A stretch of DNA of 6,720 bases from an uncultured Oscillospiraceae bacterium (GTDB taxonomy: Bacteria; Bacillota; Clostridia; Oscillospirales; Acutalibacteraceae). Positions 1-5,738 of the stretch are shown in pieces (position 1 is the first letter of the stretch; the number at the start of each line of letters is the position of its first letter). Where the stretch lies: the NCBI GenBank assembly GCA_958451705.1, contig CAUDRD010000086.1, positions 1 to 6,720 of the forward strand, given 5' to 3'. The translations under genes and the position numbers were made by a program. The notes under the pieces are model-generated. The model worked only from the letters and a program-made list of their open reading frames with translations. It ran no database searches and was not told where the DNA came from.

Positions 1-48
1 CCCAAGGGTTACCGGGTCAAAGCGTCCCGGGCAAACTGCAATTTTCAT
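1..48 (-). CDS. coaD: Phosphopantetheine adenylyltransferase CoaD, N-terminal fragment
   Basis: Only the first 16 codons lie in the window; they read MKIAVCPGRFDPVTLG. This is the N-terminal nucleotide-binding signature of CoaD (PGxFDPVTxGH), ending just before the His of the T/HxGH motif. The family transfers AMP from ATP to 4'-phosphopantetheine to give dephospho-CoA, the penultimate step of coenzyme A synthesis, in the cytosol. The start codon overlaps the rsmD stop codon in an ATGA, so the two are probably translationally coupled and transcribed from the rsmD promoter. An rsmD-coaD pair is a common arrangement in Firmicutes. The residue before FDP is Arg, where Ser or Thr is usual. The call rests on a short but distinctive motif plus gene order; the rest of the gene cannot be judged. 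Confidence 0.88.
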   Translation of the reverse strand, partial: MKIAVCPGRFDPVTLG

Positions 49-590
49 ATACCCTCTTCCTCACTCTCTCTGTAAACGGTAAGCTGAGTTTTTCCGTATT
101 TATAGGTTCTGCTTTTAGAAAATCTTCCCGCTTTTTCCGGCATTTCTTCACCGTAAGGGGATTCGCATATTATGACGCCGCCGGGATTCATTTTATCGGC
201 AACGGCTATGACTGCACGCTGCAAAATTCCCTTTCCGTAAGGCGGGTCAAGAAAAGCTATGTCGAAACCGCCGGAGGTTATTGCCGAAAAACTGTCGGAA
301 TTTACAACAACAGCCCTTTCCTTTAATCCGCAGGAGGCAAGATTTTTCTTTACTATTTCAACTGCACGGCTGTCCGCATCGGCAAAAAGTGCCGACTCAG
401 CTCCACGGCTGAGAGCCTCTATTCCAAGCTGTCCGCTGCCGGCAAACATATCCAGCACTCGTCTGCCCTCAAGCTCAAACTGTATAATACTGAACATTGC
501 CTCTTTTACTCTGTCGGTAGTGGGGCGCACATCCTCCCCCTCAAGAGTTATCAATTTTCTGCCTCTGGCAGTTCCTGTTATAACACGCAT
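45..590 (-). CDS. rsmD: 16S rRNA (guanine-N2)-methyltransferase RsmD
   Basis: This 181-residue protein matches RsmD in length and layout. The family methylates N2 of G966 (E. coli numbering) of 16S rRNA in the 30S subunit, using S-adenosylmethionine. The N-terminus MRVITGTARGRKL and the RPTTDRVKEAMF segment (about residues 22-33) are typical. Motif I, the SAM-binding glycine loop, is VLDMFAGSGQLGIEAL (45-60). The catalytic (D/N)PPY motif is DPPY at 115-118. The reading frame is open up to 656, but I chose the ATG at 590. It starts the conserved family N-terminus and has a GGAG 10 bases upstream, and the longer form would begin upstream of the promoter that serves the gene. The stop overlaps the coaD start (ATGA). 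Transcription probably comes from the promoter at 624-653, plus possible read-through from uvrC, since I see no terminator between them. Confidence 0.94.
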   Translation of the reverse strand: MRVITGTARGRKLITLEGEDVRPTTDRVKEAMFSIIQFELEGRRVLDMFAGSGQLGIEALSRGAESALFADADSRAVEIVKKNLASCGLKERAVVVNSDSFSAITSGGFDIAFLDPPYGKGILQRAVIAVADKMNPGGVIICESPYGEEMPEKAGRFSKSRTYKYGKTQLTVYRESEEEGI

Positions 591-600
591 ACGCAATTTT

Positions 601-604
601 CTCC
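601..604 (-). promoter_or_regulatory. Ribosome binding site of rsmD
   Basis: GGAG on the minus strand lies 10 bases before the ATG at 590. It supports that start over the upstream in-frame ATG at 656, which has no comparable site and precedes the promoter. Confidence 0.7.
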
Positions 605-623
605 AATAATATTTTGTCCTTTT

Positions 624-653
624 ATTATCACACTTTTCACAGCTTTTTGTCAA
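624..653 (-). promoter_or_regulatory. SigA-type promoter of rsmD-coaD
   Basis: On the minus strand a perfect -35 box TTGACA (648-653) is followed after 18 bases by GATAAT (624-629). The -10 box is preceded by TG one base upstream, which makes it an extended -10. The predicted transcript starts near 617 and has a leader of roughly 27 bases. The promoter sits in the 78-base uvrC-rsmD gap, so rsmD and coaD can be expressed independently of uvrC. Confidence 0.82.
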
Positions 654-668
654 CATACAACATTAAAT

Positions 669-2507
669 TTAATCACCAGGATGAAAATATTTATAAATCG
701 ACTCAGCCTGCGGCTGTGTGACTCCCTTGACGCTTTTTAAGGTCTCCACATCAGCGTTCATTATATTATCTATAGTTTTTAATGATTTAAGCAGATTTTC
801 CGCCGTTTTTTCTCCTATCCCCTTTATATCTGTAAGACCGTAAGTGAAAAGTCTTTTCGTATGCTTTTTGCGATGATAGCCAATTGCCCAGCGGTGAACC
901 TCTTCCTGAATATCCGAAACAAGAGTGAAAACCTGACGCTTTGAATTAATGGCTATTTCTCCGCCGTTCTGAGCTATTGCCCTTGTGCGGTGCCTGTCAT
1001 CCTTGACCATTCCGAAAACCGGTACATTGAGATTATAATACTTTAAAACAGGCACAACTGCGTTTACCTGTCCCTGACCGCCGTCGAGAAGAATAAGATC
1101 CGGCAGTCTGCCAAAGCCCTCATTTGAATGAGGGGCTTCCTCGTAGTAATGTTTAAAACGTCTTGTAAGCACCTCCGCCATGGAAGCATAATCGTCCTGA
1201 CCCTCAAAGCCTTTTATTGAAAAACGCTTATATGCCTTTTTATAGGGCTGTCCGTCAAGAAACACCACCATTCCTCCTACGTTGTCGCTTCCCGCTGTAT
1301 GGGAAATATCGTAGGCTTCAATGTAGCGTGGAATTTTATCCAGTCCCAGAAGTCTTGCAAGTTCGTCCAGAGCAGAGGTCTCCTTTCCGCCTCTGCCAAG
1401 CTTCTGCGCCAGCTTTTCGGCGGCGTTGCTGCGGCACATTTCGAGAATTTTTGCCTGCTCCCCTCTCTCCGGAACGGCAACAGTCACTTTTCGTCCCGCC
1501 TTCTCACTAAGCCAGCGGGTTATAAGCTCTATATCGCTTACCTCACCGTCAACGGTAACTCTCCTTGGCACTCTTTCGTGCATTGAATAGTATCCCATAA
1601 GAAACTCATGGCGAAGCTGAGGAAGGTCTTTATCTGGCTCTAAAAAGAAATGCTCGCTGTCGCTGAGCCTGCCGCCCGTAAAGCGCAGAACCATAAGACA
1701 GAAAATCTTTTCGCTTTGAACAACTGCAAATACATCCTGCTCTTCGATGTTGTTTGCAACTACCTTCTGCTTTTCGTTTATCTTTTCAATTGCCCTTATT
1801 CTATCCCTCAGTGAAGCAGCCTTTTCAAATTCAAGGTTTTCCGCAGCCTGCTCCATTTCCTCGTTCATGCGTTTGAGAGCCTTGCGGCTTCCTCCCTTTA
1901 AAAAATCCACCGCCTGCTCAACGGATTCGTTATATTCACGGCAGCTTATTTTTCCCGCACAGGGAGCCGAACATCGTTTTATAAAATAGTTAAGACAGGG
2001 TCTTGAGCTTCTGTTAATATCCCTCGGGAACTGCTTGCCGCAGACAGGGAGCCTGAATATCTTTGTCGCTTCCTCTACGGCCTGATTTACGGAAAAAGCT
2101 CCCGTATAGGGTCCTATATATTCTGCGCCGTCATCCAGCATCTGCTTTTCGGCGGTAATCCTCGGCCACTGTTCCTTTGTGATTTTAATATAGTGGTATC
2201 CTTTGTCATCCTTTAAAAGGATGTTATATTTGGGCATATGCTGCTTTATAAGGCTGCATTCGAGAACGAGAGCCTCAAATTCGCTGTCCGTAAGGATATA
2301 GTCAAAATCATAGACGTTTTCCACCATCTTAAGGACCTTTACAGTATGCCTTGCCTGGGAGCCGAAATACTGGCTTACACGGTTTTTAAGAAGTTTTGCC
2401 TTACCGATATATATTATCTCATTCTTTTTATTCTTCATAATATAAACCCCGGGATTGAGGGGCAGAGCCATTGATTTTTTTCTGAGATATCCGAGTCTTT
2501 CGTTCAT
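669..2507 (-). CDS. uvrC: Excinuclease ABC subunit C (UvrC)
   Basis: The 612-residue protein is full length for UvrC, which makes the 3' and 5' incisions around a DNA lesion in nucleotide excision repair after UvrA and UvrB have marked it. The domains run in the usual order. The GIY-YIG nuclease (about 17-95) has GVY at 20-22, YIG at 33-35 and catalytic Arg43. A four-cysteine cluster follows (Cys156, 171, 179, 183), corresponding to the reported E. coli Fe-S cluster cysteines. The UVR/UvrB-binding motif is near 213-245 (LEFEKAASLRD). The RNase H-like nuclease has Asp400 (YDISHT), Asp438 (GQDDYA), Asp475 (LDGGQGQ) and His538. Tandem helix-hairpin-helix motifs occupy about 555-608. The frame is open to 2567, but ATG 2507 fits the family N-terminus and has AAGGTGG 8 bases upstream; the extra 20 codons would cover a leader hairpin. 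uvrC has its own promoter at 2630-2658. All key residues are present. Confidence 0.97.
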   Translation of the reverse strand: MNERLGYLRKKSMALPLNPGVYIMKNKKNEIIYIGKAKLLKNRVSQYFGSQARHTVKVLKMVENVYDFDYILTDSEFEALVLECSLIKQHMPKYNILLKDDKGYHYIKITKEQWPRITAEKQMLDDGAEYIGPYTGAFSVNQAVEEATKIFRLPVCGKQFPRDINRSSRPCLNYFIKRCSAPCAGKISCREYNESVEQAVDFLKGGSRKALKRMNEEMEQAAENLEFEKAASLRDRIRAIEKINEKQKVVANNIEEQDVFAVVQSEKIFCLMVLRFTGGRLSDSEHFFLEPDKDLPQLRHEFLMGYYSMHERVPRRVTVDGEVSDIELITRWLSEKAGRKVTVAVPERGEQAKILEMCRSNAAEKLAQKLGRGGKETSALDELARLLGLDKIPRYIEAYDISHTAGSDNVGGMVVFLDGQPYKKAYKRFSIKGFEGQDDYASMAEVLTRRFKHYYEEAPHSNEGFGRLPDLILLDGGQGQVNAVVPVLKYYNLNVPVFGMVKDDRHRTRAIAQNGGEIAINSKRQVFTLVSDIQEEVHRWAIGYHRKKHTKRLFTYGLTDIKGIGEKTAENLLKSLKTIDNIMNADVETLKSVKGVTQPQAESIYKYFHPGD

Positions 2508-2515
2508 TTTTTCAC

Positions 2516-2522
2516 CCACCTT
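2516..2522 (-). promoter_or_regulatory. Ribosome binding site of uvrC
   Basis: AAGGTGG on the minus strand lies 8 bases before the ATG at 2507. It fixes the uvrC start there and not at the in-frame ATG at 2567. The leader hairpin at 2529-2559 ends 6 bases upstream of it in the transcript. Confidence 0.75.
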
Positions 2523-2528
2523 AAAAGC

Positions 2529-2615
2529 CCCTTTTCCACTGTAAAGGCAGAGAAAAGGGACAAGCAATTTAAAATATTTAAAGAAAAATATAAAGATTAA
2601 GTCCGTTTTACAGTG
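2529..2615 (-). promoter_or_regulatory. Structured leader of uvrC (hairpin plus possible pseudoknot)
   Basis: In the predicted uvrC transcript an 8-bp stem pairs 2552-2559 (CCCUUUUC) with 2529-2536 (GAAAAGGG). Its 15-base loop could add a small inner CUG/CAG stem. The loop also contains UUUACAGUG (2537-2545), which is perfectly complementary to CACUGUAAA further 5' in the same leader (2607-2615). The loop-upstream pairing could form a pseudoknot or replace the inner stem. The hairpin lies just upstream of the Shine-Dalgarno site, so an effect on translation is conceivable. It does not match a riboswitch I recognise. The complementarity is seen directly; function is inference. Confidence 0.4.
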
Positions 2616-2629
2616 TATATCTGTGTTCG

Positions 2630-2658
2630 ATTTTACAATAAAAGAAATTTTTAGTCAA
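2630..2658 (-). promoter_or_regulatory. SigA-type promoter of uvrC
   Basis: On the minus strand TTGACT (2653-2658) and TAAAAT (2630-2635) are separated by 17 bases. The predicted start is near 2623, giving an unusually long leader of about 115 bases before the uvrC ATG. Only a LexA half-site (CGAAC, 2625-2629) follows the -10 box, so SOS control is not supported. Confidence 0.75.
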
Positions 2659-2724
2659 TCGCCGTTTAAGCATATTCTCAGGAAAAAATTTCCTTCTTAA
2701 TTTACGGGAAAAACAGCCGTTTAT

Positions 2725-2753
2725 TTGACCCTTTTTTATATCTTTGATATACT
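2725..2753 (+). promoter_or_regulatory. SigA-type promoter of birA
   Basis: TTGACC (2725-2730) and TATACT (2748-2753) are 17 bases apart, with TG one base before the -10 box (extended -10). The predicted start is near 2760, leaving a leader of only about 20 bases before ATG 2782. It is divergent from the uvrC promoter; the two -35 boxes are 66 bases apart. I see no BirA operator-like dyad here. Confidence 0.78.
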
Positions 2754-2762
2754 ATTTAAGTC

Positions 2763-2774
2763 AAAGGTGAGGTG
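2763..2774 (+). promoter_or_regulatory. Ribosome binding site of birA
   Basis: AAAGGTGAGGTG lies 7 bases before ATG 2782. It decides the start against the in-frame TTG at 2725, which falls inside the -35 box and so cannot be on the transcript. Confidence 0.75.
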
Positions 2775-2781
2775 TTTCAAG

Positions 2782-3774
2782 ATGCCGTCAAAAAGTAAAA
2801 TAATAACAATTCTCGAAGAAAACCGCGGAACCCCCGTAGGCGGAAGCGAAATTGCAAACAGGCTGGGAATTTCACGCAACGCCGTATGGAAAGCTATAAC
2901 CGAACTTAAAGAGGAAGGATACAATATTGCCTCTGACCGTGGAACAGGCTATACTCTCATGGAGGACAGTGACGTTATCTCTAAAGAGGGAGTGACGCTG
3001 TTTCTCAATAAAAACGGATTTTTTGATAAATATGAGGCGGACATAAACGTATATAAATCTCTGCAATCCACCAACACCACTGCAAAGGAGCTTGCCTCTG
3101 CCGGCTGCAAGGACGGAACCGTGGTTATCGCTTTAGAGCAGACCGGAGGAAGAGGCCGCATGGGCAGAACCCTCCAGTCCCCTGCAAAGGGCGGAATATA
3201 TGTTTCCATAATTCTGCGCCCCGGCATATATGCGGAGGACTGCGTGCTTGTAACTACCGCCGTATCTGTTGCAGTGATGAGGGCAATAAAAAAATGCACA
3301 GGCAAACAGACCATGATAAAATGGGTAAATGACCTTTACCTTGGGGACAAAAAAGTTTGCGGTATACTTACAGAAGCCGTAACCGACTTTGAAACGGGAA
3401 ACGTTGAATGTGTCATTCCCGGAATAGGAGTAAACTTTTCCTCGGAGGTATCCTCCCTTGTGCCTGAAAGTGAAAACAAAGCCGGTTCCCTTTACGAAAA
3501 CGAAAAGCCTCCCGTCACCCGCAACGAGCTCATTGCTGAAATAATCAGAGAGACTTTTGAGCTTTGCCGCAAGCCCGACCCTAAAAGCTTTATAGACGAA
3601 TACAGAAAGTATTCCATGATAATCGGCAGCGACGTTTATGTAATTAAGGGAAATGAAAAAAGAGAGGCAAAGGCTCTCGATATAGACGAAAAAGGCGGTC
3701 TTGTAGTAAAATACACAGACTCTGGAGAAGAAGCTGTTATTTCATCGGGCGAAGTTTCAATAAGGAAAAGATAA
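2782..3774 (+). CDS. birA: Biotin-[acetyl-CoA-carboxylase] ligase / biotin repressor BirA
   Basis: This 330-residue protein has the three-part layout of a class II (bifunctional) BirA. An N-terminal winged helix-turn-helix (about 5-60) has its helix pair near 18-40. The central ligase domain follows, and a small SH3-like C-terminal domain starts near 280. The ligase makes biotinyl-5'-AMP from biotin and ATP and transfers biotin to a lysine of carboxylase carrier proteins. Visible active-site elements are QSTNTT (95-100), the nucleotide/biotin loop GGRGRMGR (122-129) and KWVND (190-194), whose Lys190 matches the biotin-contacting lysine of E. coli. The DNA-binding domain implies that it also represses biotin synthesis or transport genes, but none lie in this window. 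It is transcribed alone from its own promoter and ends at a shared terminator. The start is set by the ribosome site at 2763-2774. Confidence 0.95.
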   Translation: MPSKSKIITILEENRGTPVGGSEIANRLGISRNAVWKAITELKEEGYNIASDRGTGYTLMEDSDVISKEGVTLFLNKNGFFDKYEADINVYKSLQSTNTTAKELASAGCKDGTVVIALEQTGGRGRMGRTLQSPAKGGIYVSIILRPGIYAEDCVLVTTAVSVAVMRAIKKCTGKQTMIKWVNDLYLGDKKVCGILTEAVTDFETGNVECVIPGIGVNFSSEVSSLVPESENKAGSLYENEKPPVTRNELIAEIIRETFELCRKPDPKSFIDEYRKYSMIIGSDVYVIKGNEKREAKALDIDEKGGLVVKYTDSGEEAVISSGEVSIRKR

Positions 3775-3793
3775 AAATATTTCCGATACAAAA

Positions 3794-3822
3794 AGGGATG
3801 AGCTTTCAAAAAGTTCATCCCT
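3794..3822. terminator. Bidirectional terminator shared by birA and rnpB
   Basis: A 13-bp stem (3794-3806 with 3810-3822, one G-U pair on the plus strand) closes a 3-base loop. On the plus strand it is followed by a T-rich tail after birA. On the minus strand five T's follow directly, only a few bases beyond the mature 3' end of rnpB. It therefore suits both converging transcripts. Confidence 0.85.
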
Positions 3823-3836
3823 CTTATTTTCATTTT

Positions 3837-4179
3837 GCGACCGGACCTGTAAGCCGAGTTCTGTCTTTTAAGACGGTTATCTATCTACGGTACGCATTGC
3901 TGCGCCCCTTTAGCCACCTTTCGGAAAATACGCCGGGCAAGCGTGTGTCTCCAGTCGGTGTTGCTTCGGATAGGGTTTACATGGCCGTACAGTCTCCTGT
4001 ACGCCGGTGAGCTCTTGCCTCGCCTTTCCACCCTTACCGGATTAAATCCGGCGGTATATCTCTGTTGCACTTTCCCTAAGGTCACCCTCGGCGGCCGTTA
4101 GCCGTTATCCTGCCCTGTGAAGCTCGGACTTTCCTCACGCAGTAAAATTACTGCCCGCAACCGTCCAGTCCGCTCGCAT
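3837..4179 (-). ncRNA. rnpB: RNase P RNA, bacterial type A
   Basis: This is the catalytic RNA of RNase P, which with protein RnpA removes 5' leaders from precursor tRNAs. Read on the minus strand, the conserved blocks occur in order. GAGGAAAGTCC (4126-4136) is at the 5' side of the P4 core. AAGTGCAACAGAGA (4059-4072) follows. A GTAAACCC...CCGAAGCAA segment typical of type A comes near 3975. GGT at 3916-3918 is the probable L15 site that pairs with tRNA CCA. ACAGAACTCGGCTTA (3850-3864) is the 3' universal block. The ends pair imperfectly as helix P1 (GCGAGCGG near 4170-4177 with CCGGTCGC near 3837-3844). The length of about 343 bases fits type A. The 5' end follows the promoter at 4185-4213 by the expected distance. 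The ends are estimated to within a few bases. Open frames across this region are shadows. Confidence 0.97.
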
Positions 4180-4184
4180 ACAAT

Positions 4185-4213
4185 ATAATAAATAAAAATC
4201 TCTCCCGTGTCAA
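4185..4213 (-). promoter_or_regulatory. SigA-type promoter of rnpB
   Basis: On the minus strand a perfect TTGACA (4208-4213) is followed after 17 bases by TATTAT (4185-4190). The expected start falls near 4177-4179, matching the 5' end of the RNase P RNA. A 26-base A/T-only tract (4224-4249) lies upstream and might act as an UP-like element for this stable RNA gene. That role is inference. Confidence 0.85.
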
Positions 4214-4253
4214 CCGCCCTTACTTTTAAATTAAAATATTTAAAATTTACTTG

Positions 4254-4282
4254 TTGAGATATTATGTCAAATGTTGTAGAAT
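4254..4282 (+). promoter_or_regulatory. SigA-type promoter of the LCP gene
   Basis: TTGAGA (4254-4259) and TAGAAT (4277-4282) are separated by 17 bases. The predicted start is near 4289, giving a leader of about 27 bases. The promoter is divergent from that of rnpB, with the A/T-only tract between them. Confidence 0.65.
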
Positions 4283-4303
4283 ATTTGTGTATCATCTTTT
4301 TTG

Positions 4304-4308
4304 AGGAG
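4304..4308 (+). promoter_or_regulatory. Ribosome binding site of the LCP gene
   Basis: AGGAG lies 7 bases before ATG 4316. An in-frame TTG at 4301 overlaps this site and is rejected as the start. Confidence 0.8.
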
Positions 4309-4315
4309 TGAAGTC

Positions 4316-5677
4316 ATGAAGGACATATATTTTTCCGGCGACGACAACGGCGGAAATAACGGCAGAAACAATCGAGGCAATAACCGTCAATACAGAAATA
4401 ATAATAACAGCGGAGAAAACCGCTATACATATTTTGAAGATATTTATTCCGACAGCGGCAAAGACATACAAAGCGGAAGGGATATACAGAGTAATTCAAA
4501 CAGACCTCCCCAAAATTCCAACCGTCAAAGAGATATCCCTATGAACCGCCAGCGTCCTTCTTCCGCACGTCCTCAGCAGAACGGACAGAGATATCCCACT
4601 GAATACGAGGACATTGACAGCGGCGCTCGTCCGAGACCAAATCAGCAAAGGCGCCCTATTCCCCCTCAGGACATAAGCTCAGGGGCTAAGAAAAAAGGCA
4701 GAAAAAGAAAAATAGGCGGCTGTGGATGCGGATGCCTTACAGTGATTATCGCACTTATTCTTGTGATATGCATTGCAGGATTTGGTATTTTCAGAGTTGC
4801 AAACACTCTGTTCTCAGAAATGACATACGACGATACCATTCATTCAAACGTTTTTGTAAACGAGGATGAACTGTTTAAGAGCGATAAAGTCACCAATATA
4901 CTGCTTATAGGCGTTGACAGACGTGAGGCAGAAGAATCATCACGGTCAGATACAATGATGCTTCTCTCCATAGACAAGGCGAATAAGAAGATTAAGCTTA
5001 CCTCATTTATGAGAGATATGTGGGTTGACATTCCCGGAGAGGGATATGCAAAGATAAATTCATCCTGTATGTGGGGTGGTCCCCAGCTTGTTATGGACAC
5101 CATTGAGTATAATTTCAATGTGGACATAGACGACTATATGCTGGTTGATTTCGATATGTTCACTAAAATTGTTGACGGTCTTGGAGGCGTACAGGTAGAG
5201 GTCACCGAAAAGGAGGCCGCATATTTCGGTTCAGGAAGAAGATATGCACCGCCTATGAAGATAGATGCCGGAAACACTGTACTAAACGGTGAAGAGGCAC
5301 TGTGGTATTGCCGAATCCGTTATCTTGACGACGACTTCCACCGCACCGAGCGTCAGAGAAAAGTAATATCTGCAATTATTGCAAAGGCAAAGGAAACCTC
5401 TCCTCAGGAACTTTTCCAAATCGGTAAAGAAGTTATGCCCTACATCGAAACCAGCATTTCACAGAACGAGCTTATACAGCTTGCTTTCGGAGCACTGCTT
5501 TCATATATTCACTACGATATTGAACAGCAGCAGATTCCCGCCGATGACACATGGGAATACGGCACAAAACAGGGTATGTCTGTAATACTCATAGACGTTG
5601 ACAAAAACAAAAACGCTCTTTATGATTTCATCTATGCACCTGATACCGAAGGCGACAACGGTGAAAATAACGAGTAA
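4316..5677 (+). CDS. LytR-CpsA-Psr (LCP) family cell-wall polymer transferase
   Basis: LCP enzymes move lipid-linked glycopolymers such as teichoic acids or capsule onto peptidoglycan outside the membrane. The 453 residues fall into four parts. Residues 1-135 are a low-complexity Asn/Gln/Arg/Pro/Ser-rich segment, predicted cytoplasmic and disordered. A basic stretch (125-132) then leads into GGCGCGC (134-140). One transmembrane helix covers about 141-160. The extracellular LCP domain covers about 192-357, followed by a tail of about 95 residues ending in acidic/Asn residues. Recognisable LCP positions are GVDRR (199-203), RSDTMM (210-215), SFMRD (230-234), KINSS (246-250), CRIRYLDDD (332-340) and RTERQRKV (343-350). 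These include the arginines and aspartates that bind pyrophosphate and metal in the family. The cytoplasmic tail is long for the family and repeats an Asp-Ile...Ser-Gly motif. No polymer-synthesis genes adjoin it, so the substrate cannot be named. The gene is transcribed alone. Confidence 0.93.
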   Translation: MKDIYFSGDDNGGNNGRNNRGNNRQYRNNNNSGENRYTYFEDIYSDSGKDIQSGRDIQSNSNRPPQNSNRQRDIPMNRQRPSSARPQQNGQRYPTEYEDIDSGARPRPNQQRRPIPPQDISSGAKKKGRKRKIGGCGCGCLTVIIALILVICIAGFGIFRVANTLFSEMTYDDTIHSNVFVNEDELFKSDKVTNILLIGVDRREAEESSRSDTMMLLSIDKANKKIKLTSFMRDMWVDIPGEGYAKINSSCMWGGPQLVMDTIEYNFNVDIDDYMLVDFDMFTKIVDGLGGVQVEVTEKEAAYFGSGRRYAPPMKIDAGNTVLNGEEALWYCRIRYLDDDFHRTERQRKVISAIIAKAKETSPQELFQIGKEVMPYIETSISQNELIQLAFGALLSYIHYDIEQQQIPADDTWEYGTKQGMSVILIDVDKNKNALYDFIYAPDTEGDNGENNE

Positions 5678-5698
5678 AGCAAACAAAACATACAAAGC

Positions 5699-5725
5699 AA
5701 AAAGCGCCGAAAAACGGCGCTTTTT
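5699..5725. terminator. Bidirectional terminator shared by the LCP gene and nth
   Basis: AAAAAGCGCCG (5699-5709) pairs perfectly with CGGCGCTTTTT (5715-5725) around a five-A loop. Each strand gives a GC-rich stem followed by five T's. It serves the LCP gene on the plus strand and nth on the minus strand, 21 bases past the LCP stop and 13 bases past the nth stop. Confidence 0.92.
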
Positions 5726-5738
5726 CTTACGGGCTTTT

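Noticed and set aside
259..609. Plus-strand open frame of 116 codons
   Set aside because: Lies antisense to rsmD, whose motifs are clear; no ribosome site or recognisable family in the translation.
591..656. N-terminal extension of RsmD from ATG 656
   Set aside because: It would begin upstream of the -35 box of the rsmD promoter, lacks a ribosome site and is not part of the family N-terminus.
1217..1586. Open frames on both strands inside uvrC
   Set aside because: Out-of-frame shadows of a full-length, motif-complete uvrC.
2508..2567. 20-codon N-terminal extension of UvrC
   Set aside because: ATG 2507 has a good ribosome site and the family N-terminus; the extension overlaps a leader hairpin.
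2625..2629. LexA (SOS) box at the uvrC promoter
   Set aside because: Only one half-site (CGAAC on the minus strand) is present; the partner GTTCG at the right spacing is missing.
2659..2781. Biotin-repressor operator at birA
   Set aside because: No long inverted repeat of the kind bound by BirA was seen upstream; none of the short repeats fits.
3798..4085. Open frames on both strands at the RNase P RNA
   Set aside because: The region is a structured non-coding RNA with all conserved blocks; the frames have no ribosome site.
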